A stretch of 64,000 nt of DNA, taken from the NCBI GenBank assembly GCA_047631555.1, contig JBLHZY010000002.1:372001-436000 (forward strand), read 5' to 3'. Each line of letters starts with the position of its first letter. Position 1 is the stretch's first letter. The notes beneath the pieces were generated by a model that did no database searches, had not been told where the DNA came from, and was given only the letters and a program-made list of their open reading frames with translations. The position numbers were made by a program, and so were the translations under genes. Source of the DNA: JBLHZY01 sp047631555 (GTDB taxonomy: Bacteria > Pseudomonadota > Alphaproteobacteria > Rhodobacterales > Rhodobacteraceae). This document shows positions 54,301-61,885 of the stretch, in pieces.

Positions 54301-55126
54301 TGCCTGTTTCCGCGGCCTTACCGGCGGCTGGGATTTCTCGGCCGGTGCGATTTTGGGGATCAACAAGGGCTCGTCCTATCAGCCCGTGCGCGCCATCGAT
54401 CCAAACAACGCGACCGTTTTGAGCCCGCTGATTACATCGGACACACGCGGCAGCTTTAATCAGGCTTACGGCGGCATTTATGGCACGGCGGCCAAAGGCC
54501 CCTTCGCCTTTGATCTTCAGTATCGCTATGAGAAAACCAACTTTGAGATCAACAACGAGCCGCGCGTTGGCTGGGTTGGTCTTGGCCTTGATAACGAGAA
54601 ATATACCTCGACAGCGAGCACGATTTCGGGCGCTGTAAGCTATGCGCGCGCGATTGGCGAAACCGGCATTACCGTGGTTCCAACGGCGGGCTTTGCTTAT
54701 TCGCAGATCAAAACGGACCGTATCAACTTTACCGGGATCGATGCAGATCCTGATGTCGATGCGACCCTTGATATTGCTGATACCTACAGCGCTTTTGGCT
54801 TCATTGGGGCCAGCCTTTCCAAAACGTCATATGGCGACGATGGAACAACGGCGCTCAATCGCTTTGTAACGGCCACGCTCTACAATGATTTCGCCCCCGC
54901 AACTGAATCGACCTTTACCGATCCAGGCGGAACACCGGAAACGTTGCGCTCAGAAAACCTTGGCGCATATGGCGAGATCAGCGCAGGCGTAAACTTTGTT
55001 AAAATCCTTGATCCGGGCCAAGTTGGCGCGTCCAAACAGTTTAACGCATCGATCCGCGGCGATGTTCGTTTGTCGCCAACAGTGAAGAGTTGGGGCATTA
55101 CCGCGCAGCTTCGCTTGCAATTCTAA
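48311..55126 (+). CDS. Giant type V autotransporter with repetitive passenger
   Basis: A 2271-residue secreted surface protein: extended signal peptide (1-44; FPKLRRRAFGALATTSLVALGSLALPSAGFA), a passenger of about 1900 residues rich in N, T, G, S and A with short repeats (T-N-[ST]-G-T-[IVL]-T types) expected to form a long beta-helix, and a C-terminal translocator (about 1950-2271) ending LRLQF with terminal Phe. Cys1954 (CGPGAW) and Cys1999 (FACFRG) flank the first strands of the barrel and could form a disulphide. GTG start with GGGAG before it. Passenger function (adhesion, biofilm) is unknown; no protease motif seen. Confidence 0.9.
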   Translation: MLILSVDSFWFDLFPKLRRRAFGALATTSLVALGSLALPSAGFADELTWDAGGGNVNWNTTDTFWDPGPGPNIAFSNGDDAVFDGAAELAVIIPTAVQPGSIRFGADGYSISGGTISDATTTPVLITVTNIGDTAVINSALDGAFSFSGNGTLNLGGNSPSLSALAVSSGTVENLAAGIIGGTVTNTGTFTNSGTVFGVVNNSGGIFSSTLTVGNGGVVDTDGAVTLSGTVGTAGVSTDGGDITVAAAGLTTTGALGVVGSVANGAATATLTGDLGATAINASGVFGGNLGTVTINSTATVTDTTITSGGVVTVGGTLTSTNAVSVQDEGVLNVTGAGAVTNAIDITAGGEANLANSVGGDITNTSGTVNVTAALTAGGDLITNGAAGGPAVTNIGANLGLTGDLNLNGLDVVNTSTVNITAGTTTVNAVGLAGFSTLEVDGTLNSTNAITVVNNSTVTVNGGGALGADFTVNTGGTLSAIGLGAINGNVTVAGGALSSTGSISGSVTDTNGTTALTGTVGTGVSTLGGAITVGAMGLTVTTGDFTVTGDGGNGAGLATIDGNLGITTGDLIVGGVAGNTGTAIINAGNTVTATDVVMNANGTIVVAGTLNSGSDINIQSDAILQVNSGGIVGGNVTENAGGFFSMSAGEVSGDLTLDSANGGTVMGTVGGNLVANGGIRNVTGGDLTVTGNITNATTMVVFSGTSGDNNIISGANFTNNGTLNVQVDAAVTSTAALENNSGATLTNAGTINNVNNNLGAILTSTGAISGTLTNAGTASFSGATASVGTLANSGTVNVAALSNLTVTNPLTNTSTISNLGTITGDIANNAGGTVGSSGTITGTLTNAATSVGANLGGNVGAIVNDGTVTLTDDLTVTGAFDNNATFTMGANDLSVGSMTNNQAFTVTSGQTLTTTAALVNEAGGTITVDGIIDGPLTNSTLTSAVNLTGAGSSVTGAVDNTGTIGLAGGTLGGLPGGTVQNNATGIINASGGNFGGDVTNDGTVNLSANTNALGDFTNNLALNSSAPVTLDVTGTFTNNGTITSNSGQLTISANLISLTATSVVGGAGTVNLVGDILNLGTVTYNAAETLTGNYTNGSTAIAVPVLGLTDVNAAVDADGNDITNNRDFNVNAGGSLVNVGTLTNATAGITNATFDIAGGASVGTQTVVNTGALSTMTVVGGLTAATTLTNTLGATLDNSGTVAAAITNSVGGVITNSGTITGAVTSTGTGGAPSSLTNTGTITGNVSTDQFTTLASSNLITGDLAAGGTTTISGNVTGNVTNTATNALGSFTLTNDLTVGGNFDNSGEVIANAGSLTAATLTNNGAGVIGIGAGESLTLTGATTFNSAGTITNAGTINTSVVNQVGGSLTSTNAITGSVTNNNAFIAQGTVGGDVINTAGTTTVSGNLAVTGDVSNAGIVNVSGGNLTAVNLNNTAGGAQATVSAARVVTLSGGISNDGTYTNNGTTNATAAIANTGLITNTGTMTAASVTTSGTLNTSNSLTVTGVVANTGTLSNTGTLAATTVTSTNSLSSTNTLNANVQSSGAMTLAGTMTGNLETTAGSVNAQGTLTGALTSTGGTITTDGNLAVSGALSSTADVTVTAGNLSALTFDASGVTQVGAGRSLTAGTINNNAGGTLTANGALVGNVNNASGATLTSNLSISGALGNAGTANVGGTVGAAVSSTAGTFSLAGNLSVAGAFANGGTLEIGAGETLTTTNLLNTGTTNNAGDLTGSLNNSGTYNATSLAASTFAAGEAVTNSGTIHSRETITFGGGLNSVAGQTSIVSVASEAGFPDSIPLTENINITGALTGNHRFILDLDLTDDGFPLNGAQHADTVFVTGGPVTGNVILQFNLITNGFGPQDQDIPVFVVDAGQANAFTFSSAGLPQVSETVIYTLSQPVANGDIFVVDQVNPAIGGLAGNVILTQSLIGAVINRPSSPFVAGLAYEDVDPCGPGAWARVLGGGADVKGSTSNGVSNVASELSSNFYGVQVGGDFACFRGLTGGWDFSAGAILGINKGSSYQPVRAIDPNNATVLSPLITSDTRGSFNQAYGGIYGTAAKGPFAFDLQYRYEKTNFEINNEPRVGWVGLGLDNEKYTSTASTISGAVSYARAIGETGITVVPTAGFAYSQIKTDRINFTGIDADPDVDATLDIADTYSAFGFIGASLSKTSYGDDGTTALNRFVTATLYNDFAPATESTFTDPGGTPETLRSENLGAYGEISAGVNFVKILDPGQVGASKQFNASIRGDVRLSPTVKSWGITAQLRLQF
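48988..50220 (+). repeat. Internal duplication in autotransporter passenger
   Basis: Two units in the N-terminal part of the passenger (beginning LSGTVGT..VSTDGGDITV at about 48988 and LTGTVGTGVSTLGGAITV at about 49854) run in parallel for roughly 120 residues. Similar short units recur throughout up to about 53600. Confidence 0.6.
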
Positions 55127-55140
55127 TCCCAGACCTTTGA

Positions 55141-55185
55141 GGGCTAAGGCTTGACCCTGCGCAGCGCAGCGATCAAACTTAGCCC
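55141..55185. terminator. Long stem-loop after the autotransporter gene
   Basis: GGGCTAAG-gc-TTGA ... TCAA-a-CTTAGCCC pairs over 8 plus 4 bp and encloses a second GCGCAGCGC hairpin, 15 bases after the stop. No T-run follows, so terminator function is uncertain. Confidence 0.5.
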
Positions 55186-55213
55186 AAACTGGGATTGACC
55201 GGTGGGGCGCCAA

Positions 55214-55227
55214 TTGAGGCGCCTCAA
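55214..55227. promoter_or_regulatory. 14-bp perfect palindrome before tssK
   Basis: TTGAGGCGCCTCAA lies 40 bases before the tssK start, at the head of the T6SS genes. Its place and symmetry suit an operator for the secretion operon. Confidence 0.45.
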
Positions 55228-55266
55228 GCAAGACCAAACACAACGCTTTGACGAGATTGGATTGAT

Positions 55267-56598
55267 ATGTCTTTGTTCAGCAAGGTTGCCTGGAAAGAAG
55301 GGCTCTTTCTTCAGCCACAGCACCTGCAGCAGAGTGACCGCTATTTTGAGAAGCTGATTGAGGCCCGCACGGGCCTTTTGGCGCCATATCCATGGGGTAT
55401 GGCCGAGCTCTCAATTGATCGCGATTTGGCGCAGCAAGGCCAGATTGGTCTTCGTACAGCCGTTGGGATTATGCCCGATGGTACGCCGTTTGATGCGCCC
55501 GGAACGGGGCCGCTGCCGCTGCCGCTTGATGTGCCGGATGATGGGGCGGGGCTTTCGGTTTGGCTGACGCTGCCGAACCTGTCGCAGAATGGGCGCGATG
55601 TGGGCGCGGGCAAAGAGGCTGCAACCACGCGCTATAATCTGGATGCAGAAACCGTCGCCGACAATGCTTCGGCCAGCCGCGCCGAACAGGTTCTTGAGAT
55701 CGCAACGCCGCGCCTTGAGCTTGACCTGCGCAAATCGCCAAAACCGGGCTATCAATGCCTGTGTATCGCGCGGATCAACGAGGTTCGTGATGGGGTCGTT
55801 TCCTTTGATGAAACCACACCGCCCCCTGCGCTGATCGTGGCCGTTCATCCCGCGATTGAAGGCTATTTGAGCCGGGTGATCGGCTGGGTCGAGGCCAAGC
55901 TTGAGAACCTCGCGCGCTTTGCGGCGGATCCCTCTTCGGGCGGCGGCATGCAGGCGACTGACTATTTGATGCTGATGACGCTCAATCGCGAAATCACCGT
56001 TTTGCGCCATCTTCGCAACGGCGCGCGCGTGCATCCAGAGCGGCTCTATACCCGCCTTATCGGCCTTGCGGGCGAGCTGTCGACCTTTGACAACGGCAAG
56101 CGGATGGCACCGGATTATAAGCCCTATGATCACGCGGATCCAAAGGCGAGCTTCACGCCCGTTGTACAGGATATTCAAACGCTTCTGTCGCGCGATGTTG
56201 GGCGTGCAACGCGACTTGATCTGCGCCAAGTCCGGCAGAATTCCTATCTCGCCGAAGTGGCTGATCGCAATCTGTTCCGCGAAGCGACCTTCATCATCGA
56301 GGTGGAATCCTCCAAGCCGCTTACGCAGGTTCAGCAGCAGTTCCCCGAGCTGGTGAAGCTTGGCCCCAATACGCGCATGTCCGAGATTGTGAAAAACAAC
56401 TTGCCGGGCATCAGCCTGGTGCATCTGCCCAATCCGCCGCGCCAAATCCGCGTTGTGGCATCCAATGTGTACTTCCTGCTTGAGAAGAAAACACCGCTCT
56501 GGCAGGAGTTCTCAACCGCGCCCGCCATCGGTATGCACTTTGCAGGCGATTGGCCGGATCTAAAACTTGAACTTTGGGCGATACCGGAGAAACGGTGA
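55267..56598 (+). CDS. tssK: Type VI secretion baseplate subunit TssK
   Basis: A 443-residue protein with the family N-terminus VAWKEGLFLQPQHLQQSDRYFE and late blocks (RNLFREATFIIEVESS, FPELVKLGP, ISLVHLPNPPRQIRV). TssK links the TssFG baseplate to the TssLM membrane complex. First gene of the locus in this window; its stop TGA and the tssL ATG share one base (TGATG). Confidence 0.95.
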   Translation: MSLFSKVAWKEGLFLQPQHLQQSDRYFEKLIEARTGLLAPYPWGMAELSIDRDLAQQGQIGLRTAVGIMPDGTPFDAPGTGPLPLPLDVPDDGAGLSVWLTLPNLSQNGRDVGAGKEAATTRYNLDAETVADNASASRAEQVLEIATPRLELDLRKSPKPGYQCLCIARINEVRDGVVSFDETTPPPALIVAVHPAIEGYLSRVIGWVEAKLENLARFAADPSSGGGMQATDYLMLMTLNREITVLRHLRNGARVHPERLYTRLIGLAGELSTFDNGKRMAPDYKPYDHADPKASFTPVVQDIQTLLSRDVGRATRLDLRQVRQNSYLAEVADRNLFREATFIIEVESSKPLTQVQQQFPELVKLGPNTRMSEIVKNNLPGISLVHLPNPPRQIRVVASNVYFLLEKKTPLWQEFSTAPAIGMHFAGDWPDLKLELWAIPEKR

Positions 56599-58235
56599 TG
56601 AGCGACGATGACCGCGACAAGACCGTTTTTGGCGGGCCTCTTCCGGGGGCCAAGCCAGGCGGCGGTGCGCCGTTTTCTGGTCAGCCCGCGCCAACCCGCC
56701 CAACCCCTGCGCCTGATGCTGATCGCACGATCATTGGCGGTGCATTGCCAACCCCGCCGCCGGGCGGGCCTTCGCGCGTAGCGCCGTCGCAATATCCACC
56801 GGTTGATCCGGGCGGCTTTCAGCCCTCGGCCCCGTCGGGCGATACTTGGCTTGGCGGGCCTTTGCCGGCATCCGGGCAACAAGCTACTCCGCAAGGCCAG
56901 TACGGCAATATCGGCCAAGGTCCGGGCACGCAGCAGCAGGGCTTTTTTCCCGAAGTGCCGTCGCAAAATCCAGCACCCCAAGCGCCCGTAGCTGGCCCCA
57001 AAATTTCGCTCGCGGATGCGCTGCGCAGCACGGGTCTTGGCAAGGGCGCCTCCTCCAATCCTTTGATCGCAGCTGCGGCCAATCTTCTGATCCTGTTTGG
57101 GCGGCTGCGCACAGGCTTGGTCGAGATGGATGCCGTTCCGTTGATGGAGCATGTGACCCGCGAGATTGAGGCTTTTGAGCGCAACGCACAGGCCGCTGGA
57201 ATTGATCCGATGGAGGTCCAGGTTGGCAAATATGCGATTTGCGGCACGGCGGATGATATCGTTCAAAACCTTCCCGGCGCAGATCGCGGCGTTTGGATTC
57301 AGTATTCCATGGTCGCGCGGTTCTTTCAAAAGCGCGATTCCGGTGTTGGCTTTTTCCAAGAAGCCGAGAAGGCCATGCAGGCCCCCGCACAGCGCTACAA
57401 CCTGCTTGAATTGATGCTCGTTTGTCTCTCGCTTGGCTTTGAGGGCCAGTATCGCACGCTGCCCAATGGCGCCGTTGAATTGGCCCGCATTCGTGCGGCG
57501 ATCTATGAAAGCCTGCGCCGGGTTAAGCCGCGCCCGGATGAGGATATCTCGGTCCATTGGGAAGCGGTTCCCATGGGCGGGCGGCGCAAATTTGGGGCAA
57601 CGCCAATTTGGGTGATCGCCTCTATTGCGATGGTAACGCTTGTTGCTGCTTTCGCGACGTTCTCAACCCTGATTTCGCGCGATGGGGCGCGGGTTGTAAC
57701 GATGCTCAATACGTTGCATCCAAGCGGCGTGAAAATCAATCTTGAGCGTACTTCTCTCGCCCGCGCCTTTGTCGCCAAACATGACAGCGCGCAGATTGAT
57801 CGCATCAGCGATGCCCTGCGCGAAGAGATTGCCGCAGGCTCGGTTGAGGTCGGTGAAAAGGGCCAGTTTATCTTTGTGCGGGTGGGCAATTTGCTGCTGT
57901 TTGATAGCGGCAAAAGCACGGTCAAAAAGGCCTTTGCGCCGCTGGCCAATCGCCTTGCTGAGACGCTGAATAATGAAGAAGGCCCGGTGCGGGTTATTGG
58001 GTTTAGTGACTCGATCCCATTGTCGGGCCGGGGCCGCTACAAGACCAATTATGATCTGTCGCTGGCCCGCTCAACCTCCGTCGCTGACGTGATCAAAGAA
58101 AGCCTCAATGATCCCGAACGTATCGCGGTTGAAGGCAAGGGCGAGGCCGACCCGATTGGCGATAATGCAACGGCCGAAGGGCGCGCGCTGAACCGGCGCG
58201 TTGAGATTATGATTGCCCGGGAGGGGACGTTTTGA
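56598..58235 (+). CDS. tssL: Type VI secretion membrane protein TssL with OmpA domain
   Basis: A 545-residue protein. An N-terminal Pro/Gly-rich tail (1-135) is followed by a DotU/IcmH-type domain (about 140-330; NPLIAAAANLLILFGRLR, YAICGTADDIVQ), one membrane helix (about 343-365) and a periplasmic OmpA-like peptidoglycan-binding domain (about 430-545; LLLFDSGKSTV, GRALNRRVEIMI). The tail repeats a short motif three times, [DR/DK/GD]T[VIW][FIL]GG[PA]LP, with Thr9, Thr44 and Thr83. Agrobacterium TssL is phosphorylated on a threonine near its N-terminus by PpkA and then recognised by an FHA protein; these sites are candidates. Confidence 0.94.
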   Translation: MSDDDRDKTVFGGPLPGAKPGGGAPFSGQPAPTRPTPAPDADRTIIGGALPTPPPGGPSRVAPSQYPPVDPGGFQPSAPSGDTWLGGPLPASGQQATPQGQYGNIGQGPGTQQQGFFPEVPSQNPAPQAPVAGPKISLADALRSTGLGKGASSNPLIAAAANLLILFGRLRTGLVEMDAVPLMEHVTREIEAFERNAQAAGIDPMEVQVGKYAICGTADDIVQNLPGADRGVWIQYSMVARFFQKRDSGVGFFQEAEKAMQAPAQRYNLLELMLVCLSLGFEGQYRTLPNGAVELARIRAAIYESLRRVKPRPDEDISVHWEAVPMGGRRKFGATPIWVIASIAMVTLVAAFATFSTLISRDGARVVTMLNTLHPSGVKINLERTSLARAFVAKHDSAQIDRISDALREEIAAGSVEVGEKGQFIFVRVGNLLLFDSGKSTVKKAFAPLANRLAETLNNEEGPVRVIGFSDSIPLSGRGRYKTNYDLSLARSTSVADVIKESLNDPERIAVEGKGEADPIGDNATAEGRALNRRVEIMIAREGTF

Positions 58236-61200
58236 ACCTGTTTTCCGTAACGACCCTCAAGAAGATTAAGCCAAGCAAATGGCCGCGCTGGTTGCGGATT
58301 ATTTTCACTGTTTTGATCGTTATCGCGGTTTGCTTGGCGATCTGGATGATTGGCCCGCTTGTTGGCAGCGATTTCCTCTCTAAGCTTTGGGTGCGCTTGC
58401 TGGCGATCGGGCTTTTTGTCGGGACGATTGGGCTGATAACATTCCTGCGCTATCGTAAGCGCAGCCGCGCCGCAGCCGATATTGAGAATGCTTTGATCCC
58501 GCAGGAGCCTGAGGGCGACGGGGTTGAGCTGGCCGAACGGATGCAAGGCGCTTTGGCCACGCTGCGCAAGCGTGGTGGCAAGACCTATCTGTATGATCTG
58601 CCATGGTATGTGATCATCGGCCCGCCCGGCGCGGGCAAGACAACGGCGCTGGCCAATTCGGGGATTGAGTTCCCGCTTTCGGGCCAAGATGGCGGCGTTG
58701 TTGAGGGCTTTGGCGGCACGCGCTATTGCGATTGGTGGTTTGCCGAAGAGGCGATCCTGATCGATACGGCTGGCCGCTATACAACCCATGACAGCGATCA
58801 AAAGGCCGATGAGACAAGTTGGCAGGCCTTTCTTGGCATGCTCAAACGCTCGCGGCCAAAGCAGCCGATTAACGGCGTTATTTTGGCGTTTTCCGCCGAG
58901 GATATGCTCAAATCTTCGCCTGAAGAATTGGCCGCTCACGCGCAAACTGTGCGCGCCCGTCTTGCCGAAATTCACGAAACTTTGCGGGTCGATTTTCCGG
59001 TCTATGTGCTCTTTACCAAGGCCGATTTGGTCGCGGGTTTCCGCGAGTATTTCTCTTCCTTTAGCGTCAATCGGCGCAAGCGTGTTTGGGGCGTTACGTT
59101 TCAAACCAAGGATCGCAAAGCGGCAACGCATGAGCAGGTCGCGGATGAATTCGACGCGCTTGTTGGGCGTCTTTCCGATGAGGTGATGGACCGCCTTAGC
59201 GAAGAGCCCGATGGCATTTCACGTATCGCGATTTTCGGCCTGCCGGGCCAAATGGCAATGATGCGCGACCAAATTTCCGAGTTTATGCGCAAGGTTTTCG
59301 AGCCAACGCGCTATGCCTCCAACGCCATTTTGCGCGGGTTTTATTTCACTTCCGGAACCCAAGAAGGCACGCCGATTGATCAGGTGCTTGGGGCGATGTC
59401 GCGCAATGATGGCGCGGCTGGAGCGGCCTTTAGCCCCTCGTTTATGTCGGGCAAAGGCAAGAGCTTCTTTCTGCATGATCTGCTGAAAGATGTGATCTTT
59501 GCCGAGCAGGATTGGGTCTCGCATGATCTTGGGGCTGTGCGCCGTGCTGCCGCGCTGCGGATTGCGGCGCTTTCGGTGATTGGGGCGGTGACGATCGGGC
59601 TTTTGGGCGCCTTTGGCTATAGCTACTGGCAGAATGCTTCGCTTGTGCGCACCGCTGCCGCCGAGGCCGACGCCTATGAGCGCGCGGCCATTCAAGAGAT
59701 CGAGCGCGAAGAGATTTCCGAGACCGATCTGCGCCCGATCATTCCTTACCTCAATCAGTTGCGAAATATGCCCGCAGGTTACGGCGCTTCCGAGACACGC
59801 GGCGTGAGCGAGCGCTTTGGCCTTGGTCAGCGCGGACGCCTCGCCTCGGCAACCGAGAACGCCTATTCCGACGCGCTTGAGCGGATGTTCCGCCCGCGCC
59901 TGATCCTCGATATCGAGCGCCAGATGCAGCAAATTCGCGATGCCGAAGATGCGACGCAAATCTACCGCGCGCTCAAAGTCTATATGCTGCTTGGCGGCCA
60001 AGGCGGGCGGGTTGATGACGCGGCGATCAAGGTTTGGTTTACCGAGGAATGGCGCGAGAATACCTTTTCTTCCGTTGCCGATCTGACAACGCGCGAAGCC
60101 TTAGAAGATCATTTGGACGCAATGCTGACCCTTGATGATGATCGCGAAATCCAGGTCGATATCGACGAGAACATCATCAAGAGGGCGCGCGAAGCCATCG
60201 TGCAAATGCCGCTTGTGGATCAGGCCTATGCGCTGATTATGGAGCGGGCTGATTTGGCCGGATTGCCGAGTTTTAATCTTGTGGATCGAACCGGGGATCA
60301 AGCGTTGCTTGTGTTCTCGACCACGGATGGATCAGAGCTTTCGGATGTCAGCATCCCGGCGATTTTTACCTATGAAGGTTTTTGGGGCTACTTCTTTCCA
60401 CAGCTTTCCGAGGTTGGTCAACGGCTGAAGGATGATCAATGGGTGCTTGGTGAAGAGGCCAATGCCGTTGATTTTGAGAGCCAGTTGCGCCGTTTGGATC
60501 GCACCTTGCAATCGCGCTATCAGCAGGATTTCCGCGCCGCTTGGCAGGAGATGTTTGGACGAATTTCGCTTGCTTCTATGTCGGCCGATAAGCCGCGCTA
60601 TGATGCGCTTGGGGCGGCCTCTTCGGCCGTTGCTTCGCCGATTTTGCGCCTCGTCAAAGAGGTCTCCGCCGAGACAAAACTGACCCGCGAGATGGAGGAT
60701 CTTAAGAACCTGTCGCCCGAAGATATGGCCAAGGTTATGGCCGGCGGTGGCGATGGTGGCGGTGCTGGTGGCGAGGTTGCTGGCAGTGTTGGGAATTCGG
60801 TTGTTGCGCGGATGCGCAGCCGCTCGTCCGGGGTTCAACGTATTTTGTTTGATGCGCTGACCAATGGCAATAAATCTCAAGAGCGGGTGAATGGTTCGTC
60901 GGACGGTATGATGCGCCCGATTGAGCGGATCGAGGAAGATTTTGAGGAATGGCATCTTGTTCTTGAGGGTGCGCCTGGAGCGCGGCCCATTGATGCGATC
61001 CTCGCTGATCTGGATGCGATCCGGTCGAACCTGCGCCTTGCCGATGCCAATCCGGCGCAGTCGGCCGCGCTTTTGCCGCAGCTTCTCTCGAACCTGACGC
61101 GCAACAATTCGCGCCTTCCCGATGCGCTTGAGCGCCTTGTGAATGATGCAGAGGAAGACTTTCGCGCCGATGCGCGCGATGCGACGCTTGATGATATGAA

Positions 61201-61882
61201 CCGCGCGCTGACCAATCAGATTACGTTTAACTGCCGCGAGAATATCACCTCTGTCTTCCCCTTTGCCAAATCTCCGCGTCAGCTTGCGACGACCGAATTT
61301 GGCAAGTTCTTTGGCCCGGGGGGCGATATGGATCGCTTCTTTAATGAGTTCCTCGCCAGCCATGTTGAGCGTACCTCTGACGGGCTTACCTATCGCGCCG
61401 ACAGCCCGCTGTTTGATCGTCTCTCGCCAACGGCGCTGAAGCAATTTGATCGGGCGGAACGTATCCGGCGCGCCTACTTTGCCGCAGGCGGAACCCAGCC
61501 TGAGGTCCAAATCACTGTTGCCCATGTGGATAGCCACAGCTCGGTCGCGCGTGCGCAGCTTGAGCTTAACGGGACCAACATTCTAACGCAGCGCGGCGAT
61601 CAGCCCAAAACAGCCGTTTGGCCCGGGCAGGGCGCCTCAACGACGCTGGCCCTCTTCCCTTCGCTTGATCGCGAAAGTTCGATGAATTTTCGCGGCGGCC
61701 CTTGGACGATTATCCAGTTCTTGCGCGCGGCGTCTTCGCGGCAGTCTTCGGGGAATAGCATGCGGGTGACCTATAATATTGGTGGGCGTTCGATCACCTA
61801 CGATATTGGCGTCAACGCCGTGACCAACCCGTTCACCATGGCCGAGATTTCCGAGTTTCGCTGCCCCAGCAGCCTCGATTGA
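58232..61882 (+). CDS. tssM: Type VI secretion membrane protein TssM (IcmF)
   Basis: A 1216-residue inner-membrane protein: two N-terminal helices (21-43, about 51-74), cytoplasmic NTPase domain with Walker A GPPGAGKT at 130-137 and AILIDTAGRY, a third helix near 445-470, then a large periplasmic domain (ImcF-related and DUF1215 type). Unlike many TssM, the Walker A is intact. Starts with TTG overlapping the tssL stop, supported by GGGAGGGG. Forms the trans-envelope core with TssL. Confidence 0.95.
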   Translation: MNLFSVTTLKKIKPSKWPRWLRIIFTVLIVIAVCLAIWMIGPLVGSDFLSKLWVRLLAIGLFVGTIGLITFLRYRKRSRAAADIENALIPQEPEGDGVELAERMQGALATLRKRGGKTYLYDLPWYVIIGPPGAGKTTALANSGIEFPLSGQDGGVVEGFGGTRYCDWWFAEEAILIDTAGRYTTHDSDQKADETSWQAFLGMLKRSRPKQPINGVILAFSAEDMLKSSPEELAAHAQTVRARLAEIHETLRVDFPVYVLFTKADLVAGFREYFSSFSVNRRKRVWGVTFQTKDRKAATHEQVADEFDALVGRLSDEVMDRLSEEPDGISRIAIFGLPGQMAMMRDQISEFMRKVFEPTRYASNAILRGFYFTSGTQEGTPIDQVLGAMSRNDGAAGAAFSPSFMSGKGKSFFLHDLLKDVIFAEQDWVSHDLGAVRRAAALRIAALSVIGAVTIGLLGAFGYSYWQNASLVRTAAAEADAYERAAIQEIEREEISETDLRPIIPYLNQLRNMPAGYGASETRGVSERFGLGQRGRLASATENAYSDALERMFRPRLILDIERQMQQIRDAEDATQIYRALKVYMLLGGQGGRVDDAAIKVWFTEEWRENTFSSVADLTTREALEDHLDAMLTLDDDREIQVDIDENIIKRAREAIVQMPLVDQAYALIMERADLAGLPSFNLVDRTGDQALLVFSTTDGSELSDVSIPAIFTYEGFWGYFFPQLSEVGQRLKDDQWVLGEEANAVDFESQLRRLDRTLQSRYQQDFRAAWQEMFGRISLASMSADKPRYDALGAASSAVASPILRLVKEVSAETKLTREMEDLKNLSPEDMAKVMAGGGDGGGAGGEVAGSVGNSVVARMRSRSSGVQRILFDALTNGNKSQERVNGSSDGMMRPIERIEEDFEEWHLVLEGAPGARPIDAILADLDAIRSNLRLADANPAQSAALLPQLLSNLTRNNSRLPDALERLVNDAEEDFRADARDATLDDMNRALTNQITFNCRENITSVFPFAKSPRQLATTEFGKFFGPGGDMDRFFNEFLASHVERTSDGLTYRADSPLFDRLSPTALKQFDRAERIRRAYFAAGGTQPEVQITVAHVDSHSSVARAQLELNGTNILTQRGDQPKTAVWPGQGASTTLALFPSLDRESSMNFRGGPWTIIQFLRAASSRQSSGNSMRVTYNIGGRSITYDIGVNAVTNPFTMAEISEFRCPSSLD

Positions 61883-61885
61883 TCG

